Positions 51,878 to 60,985 of a stretch of 64,000 bases of DNA are shown here, piece after piece; within the stretch, counting starts at the first letter, position 1; each line of letters begins with the position of its first letter. Made by a program: the position numbers and the translations under genes. The notes under the pieces are model-generated. The model ran no database searches, was not told the DNA's origin, and saw only the letters and a program-made list of their open reading frames with translations. The DNA lies in contig JAAYNV010000066.1 of the NCBI GenBank assembly GCA_012520645.1, forward strand, positions 21,683 to 85,682, given 5' to 3'. Source of the stretch: Clostridiales bacterium. GTDB taxonomy: Bacteria > Bacillota > Clostridia > Lachnospirales > Lachnospiraceae.

Positions 51878-52807
51878 CTATACAGTCTCATTCACTGCGA
51901 TTCCCTTCAGGTCTTCGTTTAAAAGTTTATTTTTTTCCACGATTTCCTGCAGTTCTGACTGAATCTGATCCATCTGCTGATCTGCCTCCTGCATCTCATA
52001 CATAAGGTCTTCGGAAACATCCTCATCACCCTTCTTCTTTTGAAGCAGCTTTTCTTCTTCCTCTTTCTTCTCTACAGCCTTCTTTGCCTCTTCCTTGAGT
52101 TCCTCCATCTCTTCATCCATCTGTTCTTTGGCTTCTTCCATCAACATTCCGATGATCTCTCCCGACGCCGACTGCTCCATAGTTTCCGCAGTCTTCTGCG
52201 CCTGGATCATACCTTTATTTTTTAGCAGTGCCTGCTTTGTTCCCTTGATAATGGCAGACTCTACCGCAATGCCGTCCAGTGCATCCTGCTTTAATCCTTC
52301 GTAATAGTCTATAACCTCATCATATGAAAGAGCAGCGGTCTGATAATCGGTAAGCGGTCCCATCTCTGCAATCCGGTTTAGTTCCTCTTTGGATAATTTG
52401 TCCAGTCTTCCTTCTTTTTTGGCCTGATTCGCCTTTTCGATCAGTAATAGATCCTGATGCTCTTTGCTGTCCTGCGATATACCGAACTGCTCCTTCAATC
52501 CTGCCTTTGTCTGCTTCATATCGTTTATTGCCGCATTATAAGTATCCGCCTCTTCCTTTAAGGCTGCAATCTTCTCTCTTCTGGTCTCCAGATCGTCATC
52601 TATTTTTGCATCATTCTCAAACTGCGCCTTAACGACCTTCATGGCTTCCTTTTTTGCCTTCTCCACTTTCCGTTCCAACGGACTTTTGAGTTTTCCCTGC
52701 TCTAAATCTCCCGCAAAAATATTGCTGTTCTTCTTATCCTTTTCTTCCTTCTGCATCGCTTCGTAGGCAAAAAAAGTCTTTTTCCCCTCATTACTCTCTA
52801 CTCTCAT
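51878..52807 (-). CDS. Acidic coiled-coil protein, function unknown
   Basis: The 309-aa soluble protein starts MRVESNEGKKTFFAYEAMQK, contains a motif KNSNIFAGDL, then mostly long helices, with an extended Glu/Lys-rich coiled coil near the C-terminus (EEAKEQMDEEMEELKEEAKK). No Cys pair, membrane part or signal. The ATG at 52807 follows AAGGGG; another ATG 31 codons upstream has a weaker RBS and the upstream translation may also be real. Its neighbourhood with FliD-like and S8 genes suggests a shared, probably surface or envelope-related, role, but nothing in the sequence shows it. Confidence 0.6.
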   Translation of the reverse strand: MRVESNEGKKTFFAYEAMQKEEKDKKNSNIFAGDLEQGKLKSPLERKVEKAKKEAMKVVKAQFENDAKIDDDLETRREKIAALKEEADTYNAAINDMKQTKAGLKEQFGISQDSKEHQDLLLIEKANQAKKEGRLDKLSKEELNRIAEMGPLTDYQTAALSYDEVIDYYEGLKQDALDGIAVESAIIKGTKQALLKNKGMIQAQKTAETMEQSASGEIIGMLMEEAKEQMDEEMEELKEEAKKAVEKKEEEEKLLQKKKGDEDVSEDLMYEMQEADQQMDQIQSELQEIVEKNKLLNEDLKGIAVNETV

Positions 52808-52989
52808 AACAATCCCCCTTCTATATGATCCGTTAAAATTTATATCGGCTACTGCTCTGTTTTTGTACACGGTCTGTCCAAAACTTTTGATTCTTTTCAT
52901 TTTTATATGAATCCTTTATAATAATCATAGATTCTTTCAGAAGACTGTTATCCCAGAGCTTCTGTCCATAAAATAAGTGAGGAAACAGC

Positions 52990-53964
52990 ATGAACAAGAG
53001 AACGCAAAATTCTTCCCTGTCCATAGAAGAATTAGAAATAGCCGATACGCTGGACTACCCTGTCGGTGCATATTATGTAGACTTAAATCAAGTCTATAAC
53101 AAACATATCAGCTGGCATTGGCATGAAGAAATGGAATTTGATATCATAAAAAAGGGATGCGCACGCATTACTGTTGGAGACGAGGTGGTAGAACTGTCTG
53201 CCGGTCAGGGTCTGTTTATTAATCAGAATGTCCTGCATACCATTTTCCCGGCAGGAGAAACGGACTGTACCTATTACTCCATTATTTTTCATCCGTCTTA
53301 TCTGTTCGGTTATGGACGGCTTCTGACATCCACCAAATATCTGATTCCCATACTCGCCTCTCCGGTCAAACATATGTGCCTGTCCGAACAGGATTCTTTG
53401 CAACGTGGCATTCTTCAACGACTGAATAAAATTACAGCAATCCACCTTGCACATGAATATGGAGAAGAGCTTCTGATCAAAAGTGAACTTTGTCTGCTCT
53501 GGCTGGACTTGATCGAACTGCTGCAGCCGGATCAGACCACTCCCCTTCCGGATGCACACATCACATCTGCTACACCGGATGAAACGAGGGTCAAACAGGC
53601 GATCACCTATATCCAGGATCACCATATGCAGCAGATTTCCCTGGAAGATATCGCATCCTCCGTCCATATCAGCAAAAGTGAATGCTGCCGCTGCTTTAAG
53701 CGCACGCTCTCTCTGACCCCTTTTGAATATCTTATGAAATACCGTATCTATACAGCAGCCAAAAAAATCTACAGTCATGATTCGACAGCTGACTCCATTG
53801 CTGCACTGGCAGTCTCTGTGGGCTTTAATAACACAAGTTATTTCAACAAGTTATTCAAAAAATACCTGCATTGTACTCCCAATACCTATAAACGGATGCT
53901 CTCACAAAATCCGGATATGGTATGGGATGCTTTCGGTCACCCCATTCCGCCCGGGTACCGATAA
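52990..53964 (+). CDS. AraC-family regulator with cupin sensor domain
   Basis: The 324-aa protein has an N-terminal cupin (about 20-110; HWHEEMEFDIIKKGCARI, LSAGQGLFINQNVLHTI) and two AraC HTHs at the end (about 195-300; ISLEDIASSVHISKSECCR, LAVSVGFNNTSYFNKLFKK). The His and Glu pattern of the cupin is usable for ligand binding. RBS GAGGAAAC. It diverges from the coiled-coil gene (182 bp between) and is convergent with the M18 peptidase gene. Target genes are not evident here. Confidence 0.9.
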   Translation: MNKRTQNSSLSIEELEIADTLDYPVGAYYVDLNQVYNKHISWHWHEEMEFDIIKKGCARITVGDEVVELSAGQGLFINQNVLHTIFPAGETDCTYYSIIFHPSYLFGYGRLLTSTKYLIPILASPVKHMCLSEQDSLQRGILQRLNKITAIHLAHEYGEELLIKSELCLLWLDLIELLQPDQTTPLPDAHITSATPDETRVKQAITYIQDHHMQQISLEDIASSVHISKSECCRCFKRTLSLTPFEYLMKYRIYTAAKKIYSHDSTADSIAALAVSVGFNNTSYFNKLFKKYLHCTPNTYKRMLSQNPDMVWDAFGHPIPPGYR

Positions 53965-54017
53965 GCCCATTTTTAATAACGCGTGTTCTTTTTATCATCT
54001 TCACAGAATGGGAAGGA

Positions 54018-55310
54018 CTATTTGGTATAATAGGCAAGCGCAACACGATACAAATATTCCATATCATCGCTTCCCGCCGTTTCCACAGCCGAGTGCATGG
54101 CAAGCTGCGGAAGTCCCACATCCACTCCGGCTACCGACACCTTTGCAGTCACAATATTTCCAAGAGTCGATCCGCCCGGAATATCAGAACGATTCGTGTA
54201 GTCCTGATACGGTGCCTCTGCCTCCCTGCAAAGCTGTTTAAAATAGGCTTCCGATCCGGCATCCGTCATATACTTCTGACCTCCATGATGCTTAATCACT
54301 ACCCCTCCATTTAAATACGGTGCATTCACCGGATCTGCCTTTTCGCCCCGATTGGGGTGTCTGGCATGCGCATTATCTGCCGAGATCAGAAAGCTGTCTG
54401 CGATCATCCTGCGATATGCACTGCCTTGTTTTCCCAATGCCTCTGCAATATTTTCCAACGTGTCCTTTAAGAAGGTCGAGGCCGCCCCCTGTCTGGTCTG
54501 GCTTCCAACCTCCTCATTGTCAAACACCGCTCCTACCGTTACATAGTCCCCAGGCTCACTTTTCGCCAGTGCTTTCATCGTCACAAAGGCGCACTGCAAA
54601 TCATCCAGTCTTGGGGAAACAATAAACTCTTCCTTTGCTCCCAGAAAACTCCCCTTCTGACGCACATATAAATACAGATCACTTCCAAGTATTGACTCAG
54701 TCTTGCACCCGATTTCCTTTGCTATCATCTTTAAAAAGGCATCCTTTGCTTCCTTTCCACCAAATAAAGGCAAAAGATCCACCTGCGGATTGTATTCTAC
54801 TCCTTTATTCATATCCCGGCTCATATGAATTGCCAGATTGGGAATGACGACCAGATCCCGGTCCACCATCACAAGATGCTCCTTCAGTTTTCCATTCTCT
54901 CCGGTTATCACTCGCCCTGCCACGGAAAGCGCTCTGTCAAACCATGTGGACAATATCATTCCCCCATACTTTTCCGTGTTCAGCCGGACATACTGCCCTT
55001 CTCCGGAAAGTTCCGCATCCGGCTTAAGCTTAAAGCACGGAGAATCGCTGTGTGCCGCCATCATATGAAAACCTGCAGGCTCCTTTCCCGGAATCCGAAA
55101 TGCCAGGATGGAAGAACTGTTGCGCATCACATAGTAGCTTCCACCCTTCTCGATTTTCCATTCTGTTTTCTCATCCAGTCTTTCAAATCCCTGTTCTTCT
55201 AAAAGCTCTGCCAGATTGGCGGCCGCATGGAAACAACTTGGACTCTTCTCAATAAACTCCAGACATTCTTTTGTCAGCTGTCTTCCCTTATTTCCCTGTG
55301 CTTCTATCAT
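54018..55310 (-). CDS. M18 family aminopeptidase
   Basis: The 430-aa metallo-aminopeptidase has HMMAAHSDSPCFKLKP (first metal His-Asp), VVIPNLAIHMSRDMNKG, FDNEEVGSQTRQGAAS with catalytic Glu-Glu, DNAHARHPN and DVGLPQLAMHSAVETAG (final His). Cytosolic, cleaves acidic or neutral N-terminal residues. The ATG at 55310 has GGGAG 7 nt upstream; an earlier ATG does not. Only 21 bp separate its start from the dus gene's stop, so likely co-transcribed. Confidence 0.94.
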   Translation of the reverse strand: MIEAQGNKGRQLTKECLEFIEKSPSCFHAAANLAELLEEQGFERLDEKTEWKIEKGGSYYVMRNSSSILAFRIPGKEPAGFHMMAAHSDSPCFKLKPDAELSGEGQYVRLNTEKYGGMILSTWFDRALSVAGRVITGENGKLKEHLVMVDRDLVVIPNLAIHMSRDMNKGVEYNPQVDLLPLFGGKEAKDAFLKMIAKEIGCKTESILGSDLYLYVRQKGSFLGAKEEFIVSPRLDDLQCAFVTMKALAKSEPGDYVTVGAVFDNEEVGSQTRQGAASTFLKDTLENIAEALGKQGSAYRRMIADSFLISADNAHARHPNRGEKADPVNAPYLNGGVVIKHHGGQKYMTDAGSEAYFKQLCREAEAPYQDYTNRSDIPGGSTLGNIVTAKVSVAGVDVGLPQLAMHSAVETAGSDDMEYLYRVALAYYTK

Positions 55311-55331
55311 TTCCGTTCTCCCTTCCATAAG

Positions 55332-56312
55332 CTATACCACACCGGTTTTCTCCGGAAACTGCCGAAATCCACCGTCCACGATCAGTTCTCTCTCCCGAAA
55401 CAGTGTCTCCACAGCAATCCGGTAATCAGAAATCCGTTCTGCCTTTTTGATTCTCTTGGCATATTTTTTCCCATCCGGAAACATATGAATCATGTAATAC
55501 CAAAGTTCTTTCATTTTAAACAGCACATTCTTATCCCCCATCTCAAGGTCAAGATATCCTGTAAGTATACGGTCATGAAACTGTTTAAACTGTTCCTTCG
55601 TCATTGCCGTTTTGCTTTTTATCTCCTGTGCCAGTCCCGGATTGGCAATCAAGCCTCTTCCAATCATAACACTTGCTATTCCATCCATTTCCTGTTCCAG
55701 CTCATGATACGCATGTACACTGAAAATATCTCCGTTATAGCAGAGTCTGTTTCTGCTCTGCTTCATTGCATACAGAAAACTGTCTCTGCGAACCGGTGCT
55801 TTATAATAGTCTTCCCGAACTCTCGGATGTAGGATTACCTCCGAAAATGGATAACGGTTATAAAGTTCAAGCAATGTTTCAAACTCTTTTGCATCCTCCA
55901 TGCCAAGCCTTGTCTTTACCGATATTTTCATGGACAATGCCGAAAAGATCCGGTCAAAAAAGACTTCCATTCCTTTTGGATCCGCAAGGAACCCGGCTCC
56001 CCTGCCACGCGCTGTCACCGTTCCCGAAGGGCAGCCCAGATTCAGATTGACCTCCTCATAGCCATATGCCAAAAGAGCCTCTGCCACCCGTATAAAATCC
56101 TCCGCATTGTTGCTTAATATCTGCGGCACCACCGGAATGCCTTCGTTGTGCTCCGGCAGGATGTCCTTTTTTTCTCTTGCATTAAAGTTACAGCTGGTAT
56201 GAGGTGTCAGAAACGGCGTGAAATAACGATCCAAACCGCCAAATGTTTCATGAAATGCCCGTCTGTACACATATCCGGTAATCCCCTCTAATGGTGCCAT
56301 ATATATAATCAT
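55332..56312 (-). CDS. tRNA-dihydrouridine synthase family protein
   Basis: The 326-aa FMN-dependent TIM-barrel enzyme begins MIIYMAPLEGITGYVYRRAF, has LNLGCPSGTVTARGRGAGFL with the catalytic Cys, VKTRLGMED and VMIGRGLIANPGLAQEI. It reduces uridines in tRNA. Which Dus type (A, B or C) cannot be given from this alone. It starts 3 bp after the end of the transporter ATPase gene, so the operon probably runs trpX-trpY-trpZ-dus-M18. Confidence 0.9.
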   Translation of the reverse strand: MIIYMAPLEGITGYVYRRAFHETFGGLDRYFTPFLTPHTSCNFNAREKKDILPEHNEGIPVVPQILSNNAEDFIRVAEALLAYGYEEVNLNLGCPSGTVTARGRGAGFLADPKGMEVFFDRIFSALSMKISVKTRLGMEDAKEFETLLELYNRYPFSEVILHPRVREDYYKAPVRRDSFLYAMKQSRNRLCYNGDIFSVHAYHELEQEMDGIASVMIGRGLIANPGLAQEIKSKTAMTKEQFKQFHDRILTGYLDLEMGDKNVLFKMKELWYYMIHMFPDGKKYAKRIKKAERISDYRIAVETLFRERELIVDGGFRQFPEKTGVV

Positions 56313-56315
56313 AAT

Positions 56316-57089
56316 TTAATTTCCACACTCCACGCTAATCTCATTAAAAATCCGCATAATTTCATCGGTCTGCACTGCCATCTTTTCTGCACCGCACTTA
56401 TCTAAAATAGCCTTTCCTTCGTGCATCATGAGAAGACGGTTTCCATACTCTACAGCATAACGCAGGTTATGGGTGACCATGATCGTGGTCACTTCCTTTT
56501 CTCGTACGATCTTATCCGTCAGTTCCATAATGATTTCAGCAGTCTTTGGATCCAGTGCCGCCGTGTGCTCATCCAGAATCAGGAACTCTATCGGCGTCAT
56601 GGTGGACATCAAAAGGGCAAGCGCCTGACGCTGACCTCCTGACAAAGAACCGACCTTTGTGTGCATCTTATCCTCCAGTCCGAGTCCCAGCGGACGAAGC
56701 ATCTCCTGATATTCTTCCATGCGCTGCTTTTTTACACCTCTTCCGAGACCAAATACCTTCCCCTTATGATCCGCAATGGACATATTTTCCAGAATCGTCA
56801 TGCCAGGACAGGTTCCCTTCGCAGGATCCTGATAGACCCGTCCGATTTTGCGCTGTCTCAGATAATCCTTTTTATTTGTAATGTCTTCCCCGTTTACCAG
56901 AATCTGACCGCTGTCTACGGCAATACTTCCACAGATAATATTCAGCATGGAAGTCTTTCCGGAACCGTTGCTTCCGACCACCGACACAAACTGCTTATCC
57001 TCAACCGTCAGATTAAAACCGTCAAACAGACAAAGCTCATTGACGGAACCGGGGTTATAATTTTTATGAATGTTTTTTAGTTCAAGCAT
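56316..57089 (-). CDS. trpZ: ABC transporter ATPase, probable tryptophan transporter TrpZ
   Basis: The 257-aa ATPase has Walker A GSNGSGKTSML, signature LSGGQRQALALLM, Walker B FLILDEHTAALD and the H-loop VTHN. The HTAALDPKT variant is typical of the TrpXYZ/YcjX-like branch of uncharacterised importers. It overlaps the permease gene by 8 bases. Named from the Trp-specific T-box leader of the operon; transport of tryptophan itself is inference from that. Confidence 0.85.
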   Translation of the reverse strand: MLELKNIHKNYNPGSVNELCLFDGFNLTVEDKQFVSVVGSNGSGKTSMLNIICGSIAVDSGQILVNGEDITNKKDYLRQRKIGRVYQDPAKGTCPGMTILENMSIADHKGKVFGLGRGVKKQRMEEYQEMLRPLGLGLEDKMHTKVGSLSGGQRQALALLMSTMTPIEFLILDEHTAALDPKTAEIIMELTDKIVREKEVTTIMVTHNLRYAVEYGNRLLMMHEGKAILDKCGAEKMAVQTDEIMRIFNEISVECGN

Positions 57090-57966
57090 TTTTCTTCACC
57101 TTCTTCTTTCTGTCCCCTCCGATCACCAGAATCACAAGGAACAAAACAGCCGTTACTAATTTCAGATCACTGGATGCCGGAATGACACGAATTGCTACTG
57201 CCACACAGGCTTTATACAGCAGAGAACCGATAATGACACTGCTAGTCACCCTTAAAAAGGTTATCTTCTGAAAAATGCTGGTTCCAATGATCACGCTCGC
57301 CAGACCGATGACCACCGTTCCTGTACCGCTTGAAATATCAAAAAAACGCTGTTGGTTGGCAAAAATACATCCGCTTAAACAGACAAGACCGTTTGCGATG
57401 GAAAGTCCGATGATCTTAACGATTCCTTTATCCACCCCAAGGGACGTTACGATCGTCTCATTATCCCCGACTGCCCTGAGCATAAAGCCCGACTGGCTGC
57501 TCATATACCAGTCCAGAATATATTTTGTAGCAATCATAATTATAAAAATTAAAATAGCCGTCTTATATTTTTCCAGAAATCCCGGAAACAGCGCATTCAC
57601 AAAACGATTGTCAAAAATATTTTCCTGATTGTAGATCGGCAGGTTGGCTTTTCCCGCAATTCTCAAATTCACCGTATACAGAGCCGTCATCATGATGATT
57701 CCGGAAAGCAGGTCCCTGACTCCCAGCTTTACATGAATGACCCCCGTCACCATTCCTGCCAGCGCGCCCGCCAAAAAGGAAATCGGCAGCGTCAGATAGG
57801 GATTGACTCCCTTTGCGATTAAAATACATGCTACAGCCGCTCCCATCGGGAAACTGCCATCCACGGTAAGATCCGGGAAATCCAGAATCTTATAGGTGAT
57901 ATATACCCCTAACGCCATGATGGCATAGATCATTCCCTGCTCCAAAACACTCAGTAACAAAGCCAC
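57082..57966 (-). CDS. trpY: ABC transporter permease, probable tryptophan transporter TrpY
   Basis: The 294-aa membrane protein resembles the branched-chain permease-like family (BPD_transp_2): eight or so hydrophobic segments, with the cytosolic coupling part GSLLYKACVAVAIRVIPASS and AVGDNETIVTSLGVD, KIIGLSIANGLVCLSG. It pairs with the ATPase and the lipoprotein next to it. Located 89 bp after trpX, with a palindrome between them. Confidence 0.87.
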   Translation of the reverse strand: MALLLSVLEQGMIYAIMALGVYITYKILDFPDLTVDGSFPMGAAVACILIAKGVNPYLTLPISFLAGALAGMVTGVIHVKLGVRDLLSGIIMMTALYTVNLRIAGKANLPIYNQENIFDNRFVNALFPGFLEKYKTAILIFIIMIATKYILDWYMSSQSGFMLRAVGDNETIVTSLGVDKGIVKIIGLSIANGLVCLSGCIFANQQRFFDISSGTGTVVIGLASVIIGTSIFQKITFLRVTSSVIIGSLLYKACVAVAIRVIPASSDLKLVTAVLFLVILVIGGDRKKKVKKNA

Positions 57967-57999
57967 TTTTCTTTCCTGCCTTTCCTGTTTTACAACATG

Positions 58000-58022
58000 C
58001 AGGCGGCATCGACTGCCGCCTG
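58000..58022 (-). repeat. Intercistronic hairpin between trpX and trpY
   Basis: CAGGCGGCA and TGCCGCCTG pair as a 9-bp perfect stem with a 5-nt loop, without a T run. Position after the substrate-binding gene suggests an mRNA-stabilising or partial-termination element that yields more binding protein than permease. Confidence 0.6.
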
Positions 58023-58055
58023 AACGTCTTCGCTTACTTTGCTTTTACGATTTCC

Positions 58056-59135
58056 TTATTCACATTCTACTATGATCTCATCAAACTTCTCAGCCGCACC
58101 GTTTACAAACTCTTCATCTAATGCAAGACCGATCTTGTCAGCCGCTGCAGTATTCACATACAGGCTGGCTTCGGAAATAACTTCATATTTTAATTCAGAA
58201 GCGTCTGCCTCGCCCTTTAAAACTCTGGCTGCCATGGCTCCGGTCTGCCTGCCCAGTTCATAGTATTCCAATCCCATGGATGCTACACAACCGTTCTTTA
58301 CCTGTTCTACCTCTGACCCGAACACAGGAATGCCTTCTTTGCCTGCTGCATCCAGAACAGTCTGCAATGCCGATACGACTGTATTGTCAGTCAGATTGGT
58401 CATACAGTCCACTCTGGAAGCTAAGTCTGCTGCCGCCATCGGTACATCAGCAATCGTGTTGATACCGCTCTCTACAATCTCAAAACCGTAGTCTGCCGCA
58501 TATTTCTTATATTCGGCAATCGTACTCTCTGAATTGGTCTCGCTGGTCGTATATAAAATACCGATGGTCTTTGCTTCCGGCATAATTTTTCGAATCATTT
58601 CCAGCTGATTTGTTACCGGAAGTGCATCAGAGGTACCTGTCACATTTCCGACGCTTGTGCCATCCTCTTTTGCCAGTCCTGCCGCCACCGGATCGGATAC
58701 TGCAGTATAGATAACCGGAATCTCTGTTTTCATACAGGAGTTATAGGCACTCATGGCACTCGGTGTTGCAATTGCACAGATCAGATCCACCTTCTGGGAT
58801 ACAAAATTATCCGCGATCGTACTGGCAGTTCCCATATCTGCCTGCGCATTGTCCATCACAATGGTCAGATTCTCACCTTCTACAAATCCCGCCTCTGCCA
58901 GTCCTGCCAGAAAGCCTTCTCTGCAGTTATCCAGAGAACCATGCTCTGCAAACTGGGAAATGCCGATCGTATAACTTCCTTCCTCAGCCGTACTGTCCGC
59001 ATCAGCGGATGACGCATTATCACCTGCCTCTGCTGATACATCTTTCTGGGATGAAGTCTGTGCCGTACTTCCGCATGCACTGAGACCTGTAACCATTGCC
59101 ATTACCAGTAATACTGCTAATACTTTTTTCTTCAT
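58056..59135 (-). CDS. trpX: ABC transporter substrate-binding lipoprotein, probable tryptophan-binding TrpX
   Basis: The 359-aa protein has a signal peptide with lipobox VTGLSACG (Cys near residue 20), a Ser/Asp/Glu linker and an ABC_sub_bind (DUF3834/YtrF-like) fold: FAEHGSLDNCREGFLAGL, LICAIATPSAMSAYN, VIYTAVSDPVAAGL, EAKTIGILYTTSETNS. The start at 59135 follows AAAGGAGG 8 nt ahead. It is the first gene under a tRNA-Trp T-box. Ligand identity is inferred from that leader. Confidence 0.87.
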   Translation of the reverse strand: MKKKVLAVLLVMAMVTGLSACGSTAQTSSQKDVSAEAGDNASSADADSTAEEGSYTIGISQFAEHGSLDNCREGFLAGLAEAGFVEGENLTIVMDNAQADMGTASTIADNFVSQKVDLICAIATPSAMSAYNSCMKTEIPVIYTAVSDPVAAGLAKEDGTSVGNVTGTSDALPVTNQLEMIRKIMPEAKTIGILYTTSETNSESTIAEYKKYAADYGFEIVESGINTIADVPMAAADLASRVDCMTNLTDNTVVSALQTVLDAAGKEGIPVFGSEVEQVKNGCVASMGLEYYELGRQTGAMAARVLKGEADASELKYEVISEASLYVNTAAADKIGLALDEEFVNGAAEKFDEIIVECE

Positions 59136-59264
59136 AATGTTTCCTCCTTTTTGAAGCATGATGTTTTATCTGCTTTTTATGAAACCAAATACAAAGAGTC
59201 CGCTTACGGACTGACGGCTTCGCTTCGCCCTCTCAGGCATTCCTTCGCTGCGCTCATGATACGC

Positions 59265-59547
59265 ACAAAAAACCGTCTCAAACAAAAATGCTTGAGACGG
59301 TAATAAAAATCTTATTATCGCGGTGCCACTCAAATTGACTGAAAGTCCACTCTTTCATGTACCATCATACATGCCGGTCTGGTAACGGAGCCGGAATCCC
59401 GCCAACGCCTACTATAATTTCAGGTTGTCCTCGAAAGTCCATTCGCCATTCTTCCCTTTACCGCATTCCACCCCCTGCGGCTCTCTGTAAAAGCTCTGAT
59501 TGGTTACTTCTCTTTCTCATCGGTTTCATCTATCGATTTTTCAATCT
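59265..59547 (-). ncRNA. T-box riboswitch (tRNA-Trp specific) controlling trpXYZ
   Basis: On the minus strand the leader has an AGTA element early in stem I, the specifier loop GAA-TGG-A with TGG at 59441-59439 (Trp), the T-box sequence GAGTGGCACCGCGATAAT (59331-59314) and a terminator CCGTCTCAAGC...GCTTGAGACGG-like stem followed by TTTTTT (59300-59267). Uncharged tRNA-Trp is expected to stabilise the antiterminator and turn on the transporter. About 130 nt remain between the terminator and trpX and contain one further small hairpin (59199-59214). Confidence 0.95.
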
Positions 59548-59553
59548 GCTTTT

Positions 59554-59582
59554 ACTATACTGTTCCATGACTCTTTTGTCAA
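59554..59582 (-). promoter_or_regulatory. trpXYZ promoter
   Basis: TTGACA (59577-59582) and TATAGT (59554-59559) on the minus strand have a 17-bp spacer. The -35 overlaps the stop codon of the upstream gene. Confidence 0.82.
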
Positions 59583-60985
59583 CCATTTTTTGAAGATTCA
59601 TCCGGTTCAGAAATCCGAACAGAAGTCGTAACTGACGTACCGGCAATTTCTGTCGTTATGACAAGAACACGGCTTCCATCCGGCTTCTGGATAATTTCGG
59701 AAGAAATTTTTTCACCGTTTTCTTCCTTCTCTTCCTCCTGCTTTTCGGAAGCTGCAATACTGCCTGTAAACAGAGCTGAAACTGCCTGTTCATCACTGTT
59801 TCTTTCACCTTCCCTGTTCCCTGTATCTGCCACTCCTGCCTCTTCATCCAGATGCTCTTGTGCCGAATCTCCAATACTGTCTGAATCCTCGTCAAGCTCC
59901 TGCTTTGCCTGTCTGACTTTGGCATCCTGTGCGATTGCACGTAAAATCCGGTTCACATCCTCCGGTGAGAACATACCGATTGCCGCGGCAAGCTGTCCGA
60001 TATTATCCCGGTTCACCTTCAGACACCCTCCCTCACTGAGCGGAATGGTAAGTACCTTGCTTTCCTTGCTCATATCACCAAGGCAGAGTGCACCTGCCTT
60101 ATAATCACATTGAAATACCACTCCGTTGTACTCAACGACACCGTATTCATCCGCAAGATAAGAATAAGGCACATACTTTTGCCCCGTACCGTCTAACTTG
60201 GACTGCAGTCCGCTTCTTCGGTCGATTTCCCTTTCCTCTGCCTTTTTCTCCATTTCTTCCTTATGAAGTCTGCTCAGTTCCTTCGCCGACTCAATTTCTA
60301 CATCCGTCTTTTTCAACAAGGCTTCCCACTCTTGGCTTGTCATTTCACTGATATATTGCGGCTTATAGGCATATCTTGCCGCCTTCTCTGCTCCCGGCAC
60401 CTGGATGCTGCCAGCCGCATTTTCATCCTTCTCCCCATCCACCACTGTTCCGGCTTCCGAATTGTCATTTTCTTCCTTTTGTGCCCCCTCCTGTTCAGCA
60501 CTGGCTGTTTCTGCTGCCGCCTTCCGGTAACAGGTGAGCGCCAGTACCTCCATGGGATTTTCCGTTCCTCTCGGCACATGGAATGGATCCACCTCATAAG
60601 CCTTGACATCCCCTGTCTCGGTCTTGACTTCGATATAAACACTTCGTCCTGACACGTCTGCCTTTGCCTTCATCGTACAACCGCCCAGCACATCCACAAC
60701 TACTGCATCACATTCCGCATAACTCAAATTTCAGACGACAGTCTCGGACGTAGCCGTGCTCACTACGTTTTCCGTATCCTTTACATGATTTGTGGATGCC
60801 GCCTTCTGATACGCATACACGGCAGACGCATCCACACGTCCTTTTAAGGTCGTGCGCTCTTCTCTTCCTTCCTCTTCTGCAGGCAGACCTGACGAAAATC
60901 CACCCACCGGATTTTCCTTTCCCTGCTTTCTGCCATTCTGCGAAGCCTTGTATATATAAGAATTTTCTATCCCTCTTACTGTCAT
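59579..60985 (-). pseudogene. Sigma-factor partner gene, 468-codon frame cut by an in-frame TGA
   Basis: Two ORFs of 84 codons (60731-60985) and 382 codons (TTG at 60727) lie in one frame, separated by a single TGA and two sense codons, and the second has no RBS. Reading through gives a soluble 468-aa protein: an N-terminal part starting MTVRGIENSYIYKASQNG, a region CTMKAKADVSGRSVYIEV, an acidic linker, a helical section, a compact domain about LTIPLSEGGCLKVNRDNIG and FSPEDVNRILRAIAQ, and an acidic tail. No membrane helix or anti-sigma motif. The family is not one I recognise. The sigma gene upstream overlaps its ATG (ATGA). Could also be two genes; in-frame placement and lack of RBS argue for one. 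Confidence 0.62.

Noticed and set aside
52825..52850. GCCGATAT upstream of the coiled-coil gene as a sigma-28 (flagellar) -10
   Set aside because: The matching -35 (TAAAGTTT-like) is not at the required spacing, so flagellar sigma control is not supported.
59199..59262. REP-like or mobile repeat between the T-box terminator and trpX
   Set aside because: A single small hairpin and a TTCGC-rich stretch appear once in the window; without genome context it cannot be called a repeat.
60731..60733. TGA as selenocysteine in the sigma partner gene
   Set aside because: The context has no Cys-like redox motif and no SECIS-like hairpin directly after it was recognised; TGA is a normal stop in the window.
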